Below are positions 12,962-24,314 of a stretch of DNA of 64,000 bases, in pieces. Made by a program: the position numbers and the translations under genes. The notes beneath the pieces are model-generated. The model saw nothing but the letters and a program-made list of their open reading frames with translations. It had not been told where the DNA came from and did not search any database. The stretch is from Ctena decussata (taxonomy: Eukaryota; Mollusca; Bivalvia; Lucinida; Lucinidae): assembly GCA_963989385.1 (NCBI GenBank), contig OZ022500.1, forward strand, positions 105,875,842 through 105,939,841, given 5' to 3'. Within the stretch, counting starts at the first letter, position 1; every line of letters begins with the position of its first letter.

Positions 12962-13118
12962 TCTGGAACGATCTGTTATAAGACTACTGTTTGCCCTGGA
13001 ACGATCTATTGTAACGATCAGAAAGGGGGCAAATGTTTGCGGCTTTGAAAGATTTGTAGTAAGACTATTGTTCTCCCTGGAACGATAAGTAGTAAGACTA
13101 TTGTTCGCCCTGACTATT

Positions 13119-13838
13119 CAATATTTAAAGGTATACTCCTGCGCATTTTATTACGAAATAGTCACAAACGAATGAAATTGATTTAAACTTATTAGTCAAT
13201 GCTCATCTTGATAATTTCTGAATATGTTGTCGCAATCAATTGAGTGATTCACCATATACGTATAAAAAGGAATTTCTGGAAGTATGTTATTATTTTTTCG
13301 AATAGTAGTGTCAGTAACTTAACACAAATAACAAATATACTTTCTTAAGTTCTCCTACTTCCAGTGATCTCGACGAATCATAAATTAAAAGTAACTTTAA
13401 TTTTGATCATAACCATGGAAATTGATATAAGGTTTCATAAGAATTTTGAAAGGATCTGGTATTCTAAGGGAAGGGCAGTGCTTGGTCCCAATCAAATTGT
13501 CTTAAAATTGCATGGTTTCTTTTGCTAAGTTTAAACATATTTTATTTCATGAACATGACAAAGTACAACATTTCATAATTACAAGTTTAAGGATCAGAAC
13601 GAAAGCAATAATACTTAGCAATAATACTTAATAATACTTAATAAAGCAATAATACTTGATGTTGGGAATAGGGTTTGGGATCTGATTCAGTCAGTTCCTG
13701 AAGTGTAGTTACTCTTTAAATTATTTAGTTCTTTTCCCTAACAAATATGGTCTGTTGATTCTTAGGCGAAAGACATTTTTCGAATTTGTAAAGATTTTGC
13801 TCACAAAAATGTCCAAAGAAGTAAGTGCTTAAGTCATA

Positions 13839-13841
<3 letters not shown>
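13119..13841. other. no recognised feature
   Basis: AT-rich flank between the minisatellite and the LINE. It has a short 'aataatacttagc' duplication near 13610-13650. Nothing else is recognised. Confidence 0.5.

Positions 13842-13873
<32 letters not shown>
13842..13873. repeat. GA microsatellite
   Basis: A pure run of GA dinucleotides, about 16 units. Confidence 0.95.
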
Positions 13874-13878
<5 letters not shown>

Positions 13879-13897
13879 CATGTAAAGGTGAATGAGT

Positions 13898-14011
13898 TGG
13901 AGAAGCCCTGTTAAGATTAATTATGTGTTGATTACATTTTGAATGAAGCTGTGTTTTGGTAAGATCTTTAAAATCGAAAAAAAAGCTATAAAAACTTAAC
14001 AGGGCTTTTTG
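13898..14011. repeat. short inverted repeat AAGCCCTGTTAAG
   Basis: AAGCCCTGTTAAG at about 13901-13913 is matched by CTTAACAGGGCTTTT at about 13994-14008, with roughly 80 bp between. It could be a tiny terminal-repeat element or a chance stem. It sits at the 3' side of the minus-strand LINE. Confidence 0.5.
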
Positions 14012-14225
14012 CTTCTAGCTAAGAAGAAGAGTAAAACAGAAAGAGGTTAACAAGAACGAAGAAAGAAGCAAAACAGAAAAGTCTGAAAACAGAAATACAT
14101 TTATACAAAATTACAACAGCAGAGAGGGGAATGTAACAGCGGACTGGTCAGTTAAATCTGTCTTGATGACCTATAGCGACCAGTCGCATGGCAGACTACA
14201 TTTGATTGCAATCGTATCAAAATCG

Positions 14226-14906
14226 TTAAGTGTCTCTGATATAATTCTGTATTTTTTCAAATATCATAACATTACTATTAAAAGATAGGGAAGCATTACC
14301 ATACAGTAATAGATTAAGAGATAGTGTCCCAAATTGAGATAACGACTCCAGAAGCTCGGCTCTTTGTTCGAAATAGAGAGGACATTGCAACAGGAAATTT
14401 GGGGTATTTTCAATGCTTCCACAACTACAGAGAGGTGAGTCAGTGATGTTTTTCAAATATAAGTCATTATTTAGTGAGCTACAGTTTGTTCGAAGGCGAG
14501 TATGCAAGATTTGGGATTGTCTAGAACCAACGAAATAATGTTTTGGGACAGCTGCTCTGTTTCTATTAAGATGATTTTTAAAACTTATTAGAGAATCAGA
14601 TTGAGCAACCTCTATTGGTAGGCTATTCTAGTTTCTGACAGTTGATGGAAGGAAGGAATTACCATATTGAGATGTTCTTGCATGTATAGTCTGGAGATTT
14701 TCGGAGTTTCTGAGGTTATAAAGAGAAATGTTGTTAATGGTTTGAGGAATCAGGTTGGATAGATAAGTGTCATATTAGTTTGCATTTTTAAGAACAGTGT
14801 GAGCTTGTGGTCTGCCCGTCTTTTCTCCAAAGAATCCCAGCCGATTTCCTTGTAAAGATTATTCAAAGATACAAGTTTAGTGGTTCCTGTCGCTATTCTC
14901 GCAGCT
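14226..14906 (-). pseudogene. LINE-1 (this window) C-terminal region
   Basis: C-terminal part of a non-LTR retrotransposon ORF2 on the minus strand. The last open segment (14226-14507) contains CSCGSIENTPNFLLQCPLY, a Cys-rich 'CxCG...E...FLLxCPLY' module found at the end of many invertebrate LINE proteins. Upstream, in other frames, runs a 'SFLPSTVRxWNSLP' type block. It continues the reverse transcriptase at 14907-16470. Stops and frameshifts show it is dead. Its 3' untranslated end is not clearly bounded and probably lies between 14012 and 14225. Confidence 0.82.
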
Positions 14907-16470
14907 TCATTTAGGATTTTTTTCTAATTCTTGTTTTTCATGACAAGTGCAGTTGTCCCAGGTTACGTCAGCATATTCCAAAATTGGTCTTATAAAAGTT
15001 GTATATATGATTTCTAAAGATTTCCTGTCGATTTTAAATTTTAATTTTCTCATAATATGTATCCTATTCCAAGCTTTATTTTTAATGGAGTCAATATGGG
15101 TATGCCAAGTGCAGTCATTTGAAAAAAAAAATCCTAAGTGTTTGTGAGTCTCTACTTCAGAAATTTGCTGATTTTGCATATAGATTGGAGGATGGACGGG
15201 GTTACTTTGTTTATGGGAGAGGAGAAGAGATTCAGTTTTAGACGGATTGAAGGACACTAGCCAGGTATCAGCCCAATTTGAAATTCTACTAAGATATGCA
15301 TTTAGACATTCTGCTGCTGTTACTGGATCCTCTACAATAATAAACCGACTAGTATCGTCAGCAAAGAGACGTATATTTGCTCCATTATCATTGACAATGT
15401 CGTTGATATAAAGCAGAAATAGTAAAGGCCCAAGTACGGACCCCTGTGGGACTCCGGCTCGAATGTAAGTCCAGTCAGAAGAAGCACCTGGAAGAACAAC
15501 CCTTTGTTGTCTGTCGGTGAGATAACTCTTAAACCAGTCAAGAATTTTACCAGTGACACCAGCTGATCTGAGTTTGTGAATTAGACGGGGCATGCCAAAC
15601 GCGATCGAAGGCTTTAGAAATGTCACAAAACACAACACGATTCTCTTTTCCAGAATCGAGAGCATGACAGAAGGTGTTGTACAGGTAGGTTAGCTGGTTC
15701 ACTGTTGGATCACCTGGTATAAAGCCTGACTGAAGCGGAGTAAGAATATTATTTTCATGCAGGCGGTTATACAAATATTTGAAAACAAGTCTCTCAAAAG
15801 CCTTAACTTCAGAGTTCAGCAAAGTTATTGGGCGGTAATTGCTTGGAAGAGACAGATCTTCTTTTTTAAAAACTGAACAGACATTTTCCTTTTTGTACGA
15901 AGAAGGAACTATTCCAGTTCTCAGAGATAAGTTGTAGAAGGAACACAGTGGTTCAGAAAGCTCTGTTGCCAGTTCTTTAAGTATGCGATTACTCAGACCA
16001 TTTGGTCCTGTTGCCTTACCAAGTGGTAATTGGTTTACAATAGAGTGGACGTCAATAGGGGTGAGGTTGATAGAGTCAAGAATGGAATTCGTTTCATAAG
16101 GGATTAGGTCCGAAAGAGTAGCATTTTGTTCATTTAGGAAAGTCTGACTTTGAAAGAACTGATTGAGAATGTTGGCTTTATCTAGATCATCAGTATATAT
16201 ATTTCCGTTACTTTCAAGAGGAGGAATAATGGAGTTGGAGGTCGGTGAAATAATTTTCTTAAGTATCGACCACCAATCTCTGGATGAAAGTTTAGTGGAT
16301 TTTAGTTTGTTTGAAATACCATCGTAAAAGGAGTTTTTGGAATCACGAATTAGTGCAACAACTTTATTCCGTAGTTTCCGAAACTTTGCCCACTTGATAG
16401 GAGAGTTAGTGTGTTTAGCTTTTCTATACGCTCGTTTACGTTTCCTTATGTGGCGTTTGATATATGAAGT
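14907..16470 (-). pseudogene. LINE-1 reverse transcriptase domain (CR1/L2/Jockey type)
   Basis: Copies element RNA into DNA at the nicked target. On the minus strand the protein reads, in order, a PSNYRPITLLN block (about 15815-15850), VVFCDISKAFDRVWH (motif A, first catalytic Asp), GVPQGSVLGPLLFLLYIND, and RLFADDT (motif C, FADD box). The catalytic aspartates are present. A frameshift lies close to 15590-15600, between DRVWH and MPRLIHKL, and more breaks follow towards the C-terminus. Before the shift the frame stays open through 'LTPIDVHSIVNQLPLGKATG', upstream of the fingers. Clade placement is inferred from motif style only. Confidence 0.92.
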
Positions 16471-16967
16471 TATTCATGGCGGATCGGATGGCCTTACTCT
16501 GATAGTTTTATTTGGTATACATTCTTCGGCAATTGAGATGATATGAGAAGTTATGTTTTCTGCATGTGTGCTTATGTCGTCGTCATATAAAGATGTCCAG
16601 TCTGTGGAGGCTGCTTTAGTTCTTAACAAGTCATAATCACCCTGATCGTATTTCCAGATATGTCTTGTAAATGATTTTTGTTTGGGTTTGGAGAATTTGA
16701 AAATTCCATAGATTGGGCAGTGGTACCGTACTTCTTGGTTCAAAAAGGGGTCAGCAACTCCACTTAGCAAAAGATGGTCTTTATTACTAACAAAAATGAG
16801 GTCAAGTAGTGAAGAAGAGATTTCTGTGAAGTGTGTAGCTTCATCTATATACTGATATAATGCAAATTGATTACACAGTCATTCTATCTTTCTTAAAGTT
16901 TGTTGATTAAATAAGTTAAAGTTGAAATCACCTGTAATAATAATGTCTTGTATACCCGTGCAAGGTT
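16471..16967 (-). pseudogene. LINE-1 endonuclease C-terminal half and linker
   Basis: Minus-strand translation just inside the right border reads IQDIIITGDFNFN, the 'GDFN' block of APE-type LINE endonucleases, which carries metal-binding and catalytic residues. It then runs through SSLLDLIFVSNK and LLSGVADPFLNQEVRYHCPIY, resembling the end of the endonuclease with its S/D-H block. A stop falls between the two pieces. The frame resumes beyond the nested insertion at 16968-17728, where the N-terminal half lies. Confidence 0.85.
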
Positions 16968-17728
16968 AAAAGAGTCAAGTCAAGTCAAGTAAAATTTATT
17001 TAACGTCGGTTCAGTTATAACGTACATTTATATGTAACACAAGTTCCTAGAAACTTTTCCTACCGACCAACAAGATTTAGATATCACAGAAAGTTTTATA
17101 ACAAGGCATGCATAAAAAGAAAAATGTACTATTTACAATCTGTTTTACATCACAGGAAGCTGAAAATACATATATATTAAGACATGGCATTAGGTTATTA
17201 AATTAAGTTTTGATCACAGACAAACAAAATTTCTAAAGGAAATTTTAAAATTTGGTAGACCCCTGCGATACACCTTGGGTCGAAAATCGAAAGGGAGGGG
17301 GGGAGGGGGGGGGGAGAGTTTCTTGAAATTCAAGGAACTCAGGCGAAAACGAAAGAGGGTCCCAAGATATACCACATAAGTAGGCCTGTTTAAAATTTAC
17401 ATACAGTATTGCTAAAAGAAACCTGGCCAGCAGGTAGCAAATGACTAGGAAATTTTTGTTATAAAATGGGGGCCCAGAAACCAAGAGAACAGGTTTAAAA
17501 ATAAAAAATTTACTTACATAAAGAGCATTTACATGAAGCACCGTTCCAGGTCTTGATGAAATGTTTAAAATGGTTAAAAGATGTTATTTTCCTGGCCTCT
17601 TCTGGCAAGGAATTCCATAATTTAGCTGCCTGGTGTCTAAAACTGTTAGTACCATACCTTGTGCTCTTGGTTCCGGGTAATTCTAATAAATTTGTGTACC
17701 TGAAAATTCTAATAAATTTGTGTACCTG
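16968..17728 (-). mobile_element. 5'-truncated LINE nested inside LINE-1
   Basis: This block interrupts the endonuclease of LINE-1. On the minus strand, at about 17525-17700, it encodes STRYGTNSFRHQAAKLWNSL followed by PEEARK and a stop after CSLC, the typical C-terminal 'R.tRYG..SF...A..LWNSLP' segment of a CR1/L2-like LINE. A non-coding tail follows, ending in a short run of ACTTG pentamers at about 16976-16995, as expected for a LINE 3' end. A G-rich tract lies at 17292-17318. A roughly 28-bp tandem duplication sits at the 5' edge (about 17677-17730). The exact junctions are estimated to within about 10 bp. Confidence 0.78.
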
Positions 17729-18088
17729 AGTCTTCTACAGATGAATAATAAATAGAGTCGGAACTTGGCGGTCTATAAAAAAGTCCAAACAATATATGTT
17801 TCTGACTGTTTGCAAGTTCGATCCATATACATTCAGTATGTACTGGCTCTAGATCCTTCCTTCGTCTGTAATGTAGTCCGTCTTTAATATATATGATCAA
17901 GCCTCCATATCTGTCACCAACCCTGTCCCTACGTTCAGTATTATAGGATGGAAGAATTAGATCATCACTAGGTGTTGTAGAACTGAGCCAGGTTTCCGAA
18001 AAGGCTAAGATGTCAAATTCAAACAGTTCAGCGTGTAAGATGTCCAGTTTAGTAAGAATACTTTGTACATTGTAATGAACAAAGGATA
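17729..18088 (-). pseudogene. LINE-1 endonuclease N-terminal half
   Basis: APE-type endonuclease that nicks target DNA to prime reverse transcription. The minus strand reads SFVHYNVQSILTKLDIL (the N-x-x-S start block), FDILAFSETWLSS (the catalytic ET pair), then RYGGLIIYIKDGL and FGLFYRPPSS. These are the first four endonuclease blocks in order. The coding sequence is cut at 18088 by a TA-flanked element. Joining across it at a single TA extends the frame to HHLSFVHYN from 19351-19375. Confidence 0.92.
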
Positions 18089-18749
18089 CTGTAAAACACT
18101 TATATTTGGCGGTCACCTTATTTTGGCGATATTGGCGGAAAAGAAGAAAATCGCCAAATTAAAATGCCGCCAATATAAAGATAAATTATTATTGAGTATA
18201 TAATCCTATTTCCTTTACCAAAATATCAAAGCTAATACACATCACATTATATTAGCGCTAAGGAAAATGCCTCGCAAACAACAAGTGGGAGGAAACAGAG
18301 TATGAAATTGTTCTCACCATACTAATTAGTGTTTCAATTAAGTTGATTAAATCAGAAAGAAGACAAAATCTGTTTGTATCTTAATTTGCATTTGTTTACT
18401 TTAAACAATTAACTATGCAAGATGTAACATGATTATGATAATAACTGTTATTATTTTAATCAACATGACAACTCAGAGGTCAACTCAAGAACGACTTTTC
18501 TTCTCCCCGTGGAGATCAAGGCTCGAAGTGGAAGCAAATTGTTTGGTTTTCATGTAGGTGATATTTTTTTATTATATTTTTCTAAACATATTGAGTGTGG
18601 GTTTTCGAATTTACATTTATGTGTTTTATAAATTTATTTGTTACACTTAAAGAAGATTTACTTAGATATTGGCAGTCTACTCTCGTTGTCTCTCATACTT
18701 TGAGGAACACGCTTATGGTTGCTTTCCAGCAGGTGTACAGTGCTGATTG

Positions 18750-18826
18750 GGCATTGAATCAGCGTTGATGCAACGTAAAGACGTTGGATCAACGTTGATT
18801 CAATGTTGATTCGGCGTTATGAGACC
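18750..18826. repeat. short tandem repeat around AACGTTGATTC
   Basis: Repeated degenerate copies of 'caacgttgat(tc)' with their inverses within about 75 bp, including 'ggatcaacgttgattcaatgttgattc'-like phasing. It lies inside the element 18089-19348. Confidence 0.75.
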
Positions 18827-19164
18827 AGTGAGACACCGACAGTCGGCTGCAAATGTATGCTTCAAATCACATGCTGTTTGCTTTTATCGGTTATTGCAAA
18901 CTAGGATACAGATTTAGAAAAGTCGTCGGACTTTCTTTTGAATCCTATTTGTATAATGCACTCATATATGCATTTAATATCTTCGTCTTTGTACATTATT
19001 ATGCAAATGAAATAAAGTTTAAACCAACTCAAGAGCCAAATACGACGTCAGCAGGAATATTTTGTTCTTGAGAAATCACAAAACCGCCAAAATAAAAATC
19101 CGTCAATAGATCCATATTATAATAATGATAAAAGTTTAGATCCTTTAAGAGCAAAGAAAACATT

Positions 19165-19235
19165 CATAAGTAAGAAGTTGGGCCATACCGCGGTTTCGGC
19201 TATTCAAGCCTCATCAGTGACCCTTTAAATCTGGC
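19165..19235 (-). repeat. dispersed repeat fragment (GATGAGGCTTGAATAGCC)
   Basis: The inverse of this segment contains 'ctgatgaggcttgaatagccgaaac', which matches 24760-24830 in opposite orientation. Class is unknown. This copy is inside the TA-flanked element. Confidence 0.65.
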
Positions 19236-19375
19236 ACAAGGAGCCAGAGGAAAAAAACAGTAAATTTGCAGTTTTAACATGGCAGTCGTCTCAAAGACTG
19301 ATATAAGACCGCCAAATTTTGCTGCCGCCAAATATAAGTGTTTTACAGTAAATGGTGGTTGGTGTTAAGAGAGTT

Positions 19376-21553
19376 TAGAATTTTGCTTATGATGATGTGT
19401 TACATGGGTACAAACGTAAATAGTTTGTTTCTTCGTTGTGATTTTTCAGAACATCGATATTTCTTACGACCCTATGTTGTTCCAATAATATTAAGGGGGA
19501 ATTCTAGGAAAATGTGTTTATACCTACTTTGAAAAAATAATAATTTAATAATAATGATAATACAGCTAAAATAGTCTTCAAAAGCTCTTGACTATAGACT
19601 TTTGGTTTAACCCTATTTTATTTTCAAGAATGTACAACATACAAACAACATAGCTACACATTGAAAAAGAATCAAAACGAAAGCTGGCGTCTTTTAGAGC
19701 TCTTCTTCTGAACATCAATAAAATGTATACAATATAAAGTAGATGGATAATGGACATTTGATGAAACGCCGAAGAGCGAGGGAGCACTGCCAGCTGTACA
19801 CTGCATAAGGCCTGTCCAAGAAGACAAAAAGTTGGAGCTAAAAATAGAGCCCGACCATTCAGCCCATCTAATATTTTCATTACATCTTAACATTTCAAGG
19901 TTGTATCTGTTTACAAAATAAACAATGTGCTGGAGGCCGGGCTCATATATTTTAATAGCGCAAAGGCGACTAAAATCATAATTTTTGTCGAAATCGGCTG
20001 GCAGTATGGTCAAGATAACAACATAAATATTTTACGCAAACTGTTTATTTTGTTTGTGCTAGCTGCTGTTACATGCTAGATTGGAACTTTCATATGTATT
20101 TATTTCCATTATCGAAATAGAACTTTTGCAAAATGAATTTTCTTGGAGAAGGGAGATATAAATACAAAACACATAAACAAAAACAAACAAACACACACAC
20201 ACAAAAAGAAAAAAACAACAACAGTTTTTCATTGCCGTTTTTTGAAAGAGTTAGTAAATATACCTCATTCATTTGCAATAAACACCCCAGAAACTCCATA
20301 TAATGATTACTTATTTTATAGTGTTGCAAATAAAGACTGACAATGCTTCATGTAGTATCTTACTTAGAACAAGAAAACAGAACATATTTTGTAACATTGT
20401 TGTATTTTGGCGCATGAAGCTAGTACATGTAGATCATCGAAAGAAAAGTCTTGATATACTTCTGGATAAGTTTGCATGGCGGTCTTTCATGTCAGCTCTG
20501 TCCTATCCTAGAGACTTCAGAAGGAAAAACTATCAGGCAAAGACAGCGTATATTGGGAGAGCCGAGATATAAAAGGACCAAACATATCGGCAGTTTCATT
20601 TTTATTGAAACACAAAGCGGAATTTGCTTTGTACTTGCTTAGCCAAAAAAGTAGTTCTTTGTCCAATAAATGCACGATATTGCAATTGACATGATTTCTA
20701 AGTGCAATCATCGATCATTTCTTTCAATTGAAATGTAAACTATCTGTTTAAAATGTCAACAATTCGAAAATTGCAATTAGCTGTAAACTATCCGTTTGCA
20801 CAGATACAAGGCCCACTCGTATCATTTTTGATAAAATTCTGATATATTTTTGACAAGTCATTTTCAAAATTACTTTTGATGCGGGCCTGTTATCTTGATT
20901 CTAAATCCTCAAACAAACCAGTAAAAACTGAGACGTTACCGACAGTAGTGAAATTAGAGAGATACGAGGCTCTTAGGGTAATCCCTCAGTGTGGAATACC
21001 GCTCAGCCCGCGTAAACAACGTATCTATGAGAAGCGAATTGGAATGGGTTAGCTAATAAATGAACCGAAACGGACCAAAATCTGTCTTAAGTCAAACTGC
21101 AAACCACGCATGCACAGACAGACTGCGTACGCGCAGTCTGTCTGAGCATACGTGGCTTGCATATTAAAATTAGAAGGTTAACTTGATGCATTTGCAATGT
21201 GTGCACCATAATTAGACTGAACATGCGCACAGATAAGTCTGGGCCAGAACAGTTTATGCACGGGTAAAGGCAGGCCTTGCCACGACACGATTAAAATAAT
21301 TGAAAGAGAAGCGAATTTTCATGTAACCTGGCTGATAAGGCTAATCCTTGAAGAATTAAACTTATTCAGGTGTCGTCTCGTGCTAGAAGTCTTTGTCGGT
21401 CTTATCTCGACGATATGAATTATGAATATATATCTCTCTCTCTCTCTCCCTCTCTAAAGAACCAAAATGCGTGATTTGAAATCAACAATTCTGTTAACAT
21501 TTAAGCAAAACCTTAAAATAATTGCACCTCTTTTAATTTAAATTCGAAGAGCT
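19376..21553. other. no recognised gene; palindrome at 21099-21161
   Basis: The minus-strand open segment at 19672-20013 (113 codons) has no motif I recognise. At 21099-21161 there is a hairpin with arms around 'cagacagactgcg', and its flanking 'ccacg(c/t)atgc' is also inverted. The rest appears to be unique AT-rich DNA. Confidence 0.5.
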
Positions 21554-21719
21554 TAAGTGAGTGAGTGAACTCAGGTTCAACGTCCCACCAACAACTAAGT
21601 CATACGGAGACGGGACCTCGGCTTAAAGTCTCATCCGCAAGAACCAAGAAGCGGGGGTCGATCTTGCCACCGCTGGATTGCTAGTCCAGCGTGTTATCCA
21701 CTTCACTAACGCCGCTCCT
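21554..21719 (-). mobile_element. tRNA-derived SINE
   Basis: Read on the minus strand it begins GAGCGGCGTTAGTGAAGTGG, an A-box-like tRNA head, with 'ctggactagcaatccag' as an anticodon arm (loop ctagcaa, anticodon AGC, alanine-like). A degenerate B box, 'gcaagatcgaccccc', follows. The tail passes 'gtgggacgttgaacc' and ends in CACTCACTCACTT repeats. The B box is eroded, so it is probably not transcribed now. Confidence 0.8.
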
Positions 21720-23144
21720 GAAGAACTTATCAGCCCTGATTAGGCGGTGCAAGCAGCAGATGTTTGTAAACATGCTCAGTGCACCCTAAGATTGTGTTTA
21801 AGTCCTAAAGGTGCTTATTAAAGCTTCCTGCACACGGGCGAGGTTTCTTTGTCACAGAAACTACAGCATAGGAAGTTTGCAAAACTATTTGCGTTCACAC
21901 GAAACAAATTATTTGCCAAAGAAAAATATTAAAAAAAAGATATCTTTGCCAAATAAATTTTCACAACGAAATACACTGCTCAAAATATTTCAAGGAACAC
22001 CTAATATTTTTCCATAGACAACAGTGCAACGCATCCCCACTTTGAGGTTATATACTTTCGATCGCTAAAGACATGTATTTTCCATTTATTTTGCCATTTT
22101 TCTAAAGAGGGGCAAGGTTACTGACTGCACAGTTTTTGATCCAATATTTGCCCTGCCCTTGTCCATGGAAGATTCACTTATTTCTGCTGCTGAGGGTGCA
22201 GAGGATTCAGTTACTAAGTTTACTTCTCTTATAAGGGCTAGGGACTAGCTTCCCTGATTCACAGGTCCTGGTGAATGATTGTCCTTGGACGTATCACCAG
22301 TAAACAATTCTGATTCTGATTCTGATTCTGACAGATTTAAGTAAAATTGGAATTTTGCTAAAAATTTGCAATTTTTCAGAACAGATGAAAAGCGTGAAAA
22401 TTTCAACCAAAACCAAAAGAACCATTTTGTCTATGAAAGTGAATGTCTTTCAAGATGATCCTTAATGAGAAGATCCCTTTGAACTGAAGTTTATGAGATT
22501 TTATAGACTTCAGCAAAATTACTCAATTTCAGAAAATAAGAAAATTGCAAAACTTGTACCATGGAAATGAGCAGGGCATCTGTTGTGTTGAAATTATGGT
22601 TGTCTTAAACTTTGATTCTTCTTAAAAATGCTCAAAAAAGATGGAAAGTCTTGCCCACTGACGGTCAAATTTATGGGCCGTTAAACAGGGCATATGTTGT
22701 AGTAACATCTATGGAAAAATACCTGCTGTTCCTTTAAATATTTTTAGCAGTGTATTTGCAGCAGTGTTCACAAGAACAAAGATAGCGTTGCAAAGTTACC
22801 ATGACAAATAAGTTTTACCCATGTGAACCCCCAGCCATCTCACATTTTCTTTGTTCAAAATCAAGCTGATTTGATTTTGAACAAAGTTTTCTGTGTTGTT
22901 TCTTTATTACAAATTCTATGGCAAACTTACTTTTTCACACGGATAAATTTGTCAAATAAATTTTACCATATGAATTTGGCAAAAATGTAACATATATTTC
23001 CATTCACACGAGCATATTGTAATTTACCAAACCAAATTTGGCCTCAGTCCTAGCTTTCTGATAAGATTAGTCTCCCTTGCACTGTAAAACGGTGACATCT
23101 AATCTTTAATCTTTCTACATAAATCTTGTGATTTGCTTACCGTG
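21720..23144. other. unassigned DNA with TTCTGA tract and 36-bp palindrome
   Basis: A short TCTGAT hexamer run lies at about 22309-22330, which could be the tail of an old retroelement. A hairpin at 22850-22887 pairs 'ttgttcaaaatcaa' with 'ttgattttgaacaa'. I see no coding motif. Confidence 0.5.
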
Positions 23145-23153
23145 ATATTTATG

Positions 23154-24035
23154 GGGTCCTTATAAAACTAGAAACGGAACCAAAACGAAACGAAACGAAA
23201 CGCAACGAAACGAAACGAAACGCAACAAACGAAACAAAACGCAACGAAACGAAACGAAACGAAACGAAACGAAATAGAAATAAAACGAAATGGAGCAAAA
23301 TCTGAAAAATACCATGAACGTATCACAATAGAACAGCACCACATATTAATGCAAAAGGAAGACTAAAAAAGCCCCATGTTTATCCCTATACATTGCTATA
23401 TGAAGTTACCAAGTTACTGGGTATTTGTTAGATCAAATACATTAACTTTTAAACAGATACTTGGCTGAATTGTTGCGCATAAAAATAATTGTTTTGGACC
23501 GAGGCAAGAACACTATTTCAGGAACCTGGGTCATATGTATGGAGCTGGTAGCCCGAAAAATGTCGAAAAGCTCATACGACGCTCCACAACAAAAAAAAAA
23601 TGTAAAAATAAATATTAATCATCTTTAAATAACAATCAAAAACTATAAAGATAATAAAGAAAATGCCCAGACCAAAACACCCTAAGTCCAAATGAGGCCC
23701 CAAAATCGTATGTCAGTTTATCAAATTAAACAATTCAGCCAAGTATCTGTTTAAAAGTTAATGTATTTGATCTAACAAATACCCAGTAACTTGGTAACTT
23801 CATATAGCAATTTACAGGGATAAACATGGGGCTTTTTTAGTCTTCCTTTTGCATTAATATGTGGTGCTGTTCTATTGTGATACTTTCATGGTATTTTTCA
23901 GATTTTGCTCCATTTCGTTTTATCTCTATTTCGTTTCGTTTCGTTCCGTTGCGTTTTGTTTCGTTTCGTTCCGTTGCGTTTTGTTTCGTTTCGTTTCGTT
24001 TCGTTTTGGTTCCGTTTCTAGTTTTATAGGGACCC
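23154..24035. mobile_element. 882-bp foldback / Mutator-like element, 9-bp duplication
   Basis: Long inverted arms, left 23154-23474 and right 23729-24035, surround a spacer of about 254 bp. Termini are GGGTCC and GGACCC. Just inside each end is a run of CGAAA pentamers (left 23193-23273, right 23937-24006) whose copy number differs between arms. The 9-bp sequence ATATTTATG directly flanks both ends (23145-23153 and 24036-24044). A 9-bp duplication is typical of Mutator-like elements, and subterminal tandem repeats within long arms are typical of Foldback elements. I cannot decide between them. No transposase is present. Confidence 0.9.
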
Positions 24036-24078
24036 ATATTTATGACAATACTTCATTGCACCTGGTGTCTCTAGATAT

Positions 24079-24314
24079 GAGCCGCGACACGAGAAAACCA
24101 ACAAAGTGGTTGTGCCCATAGCACAGACTCAGATCAGCCTGGGCATCTGCCCAGTCTGATCAGGATCTTCGCTAAGTGCTTAAAGGGTAGCTGAGAGTCT
24201 AAGCTACCTTCATGCGGACAGCGAAGACTCTGATCAGACTGAGCGGATGCCCAGGCTGATCTGAGACAGCGCTGGGCGCACAACCACATTGTTGGTTTTC
24301 TCGTGTCGCGGCTC
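24079..24314. mobile_element. MITE family A, copy 2
   Basis: Palindrome starting GAGCCGCGACACGAGAAAAC and ending in the inverse. Flanks are ATAT and AATT, so no target duplication is visible. It lies 34 bp beyond the right-hand target duplication of the foldback element 23154-24035. Confidence 0.9.

Larger units (their letters stand above)
10897..13118. repeat. 33-bp minisatellite array, roughly 55 units
   Basis: Diverged tandem repeat with a consensus close to 'ttcgccctggaacgatc' followed by 'tgtagtaagactattg', 33 bp in total. Because 33 is a multiple of three, point changes rarely close a frame, and open frames of 60-157 codons occur on both strands with 11-residue periodicity (plus strand around LFALERSVVRL, minus strand around GRTIVLLQIVP). 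Several frames are open at once, so coding is unlikely. The array is interrupted by a short dispersed repeat (12238-12394) and a SINE-like copy (12756-12961). Confidence 0.93.
18089..19348. mobile_element. 1.26-kb TIR element, TA duplication, in LINE-1
   Basis: Ends are CTGTAAAACACTTATATTTG at the left and its exact inverse at the right (finishing GTTTTACAG), extending to GGCGG/CCGCC. TA flanks both ends (18087-18088 and 19349-19350). Subterminal 'cgccaaatt'/'ccgccaaaat' blocks recur inside. A TA duplication with CTGTAAAA-type termini fits Tc1/mariner-like non-autonomous elements (inference). I see no transposase. Collapsing to one TA restores the LINE-1 frame, which confirms the borders. Confidence 0.88.

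Noticed and set aside
19672..20013. 113-codon minus-strand frame as a host gene
   Set aside because: There is no recognisable domain, no homologue I can name and a second overlapping frame of similar length, so it is left unassigned.
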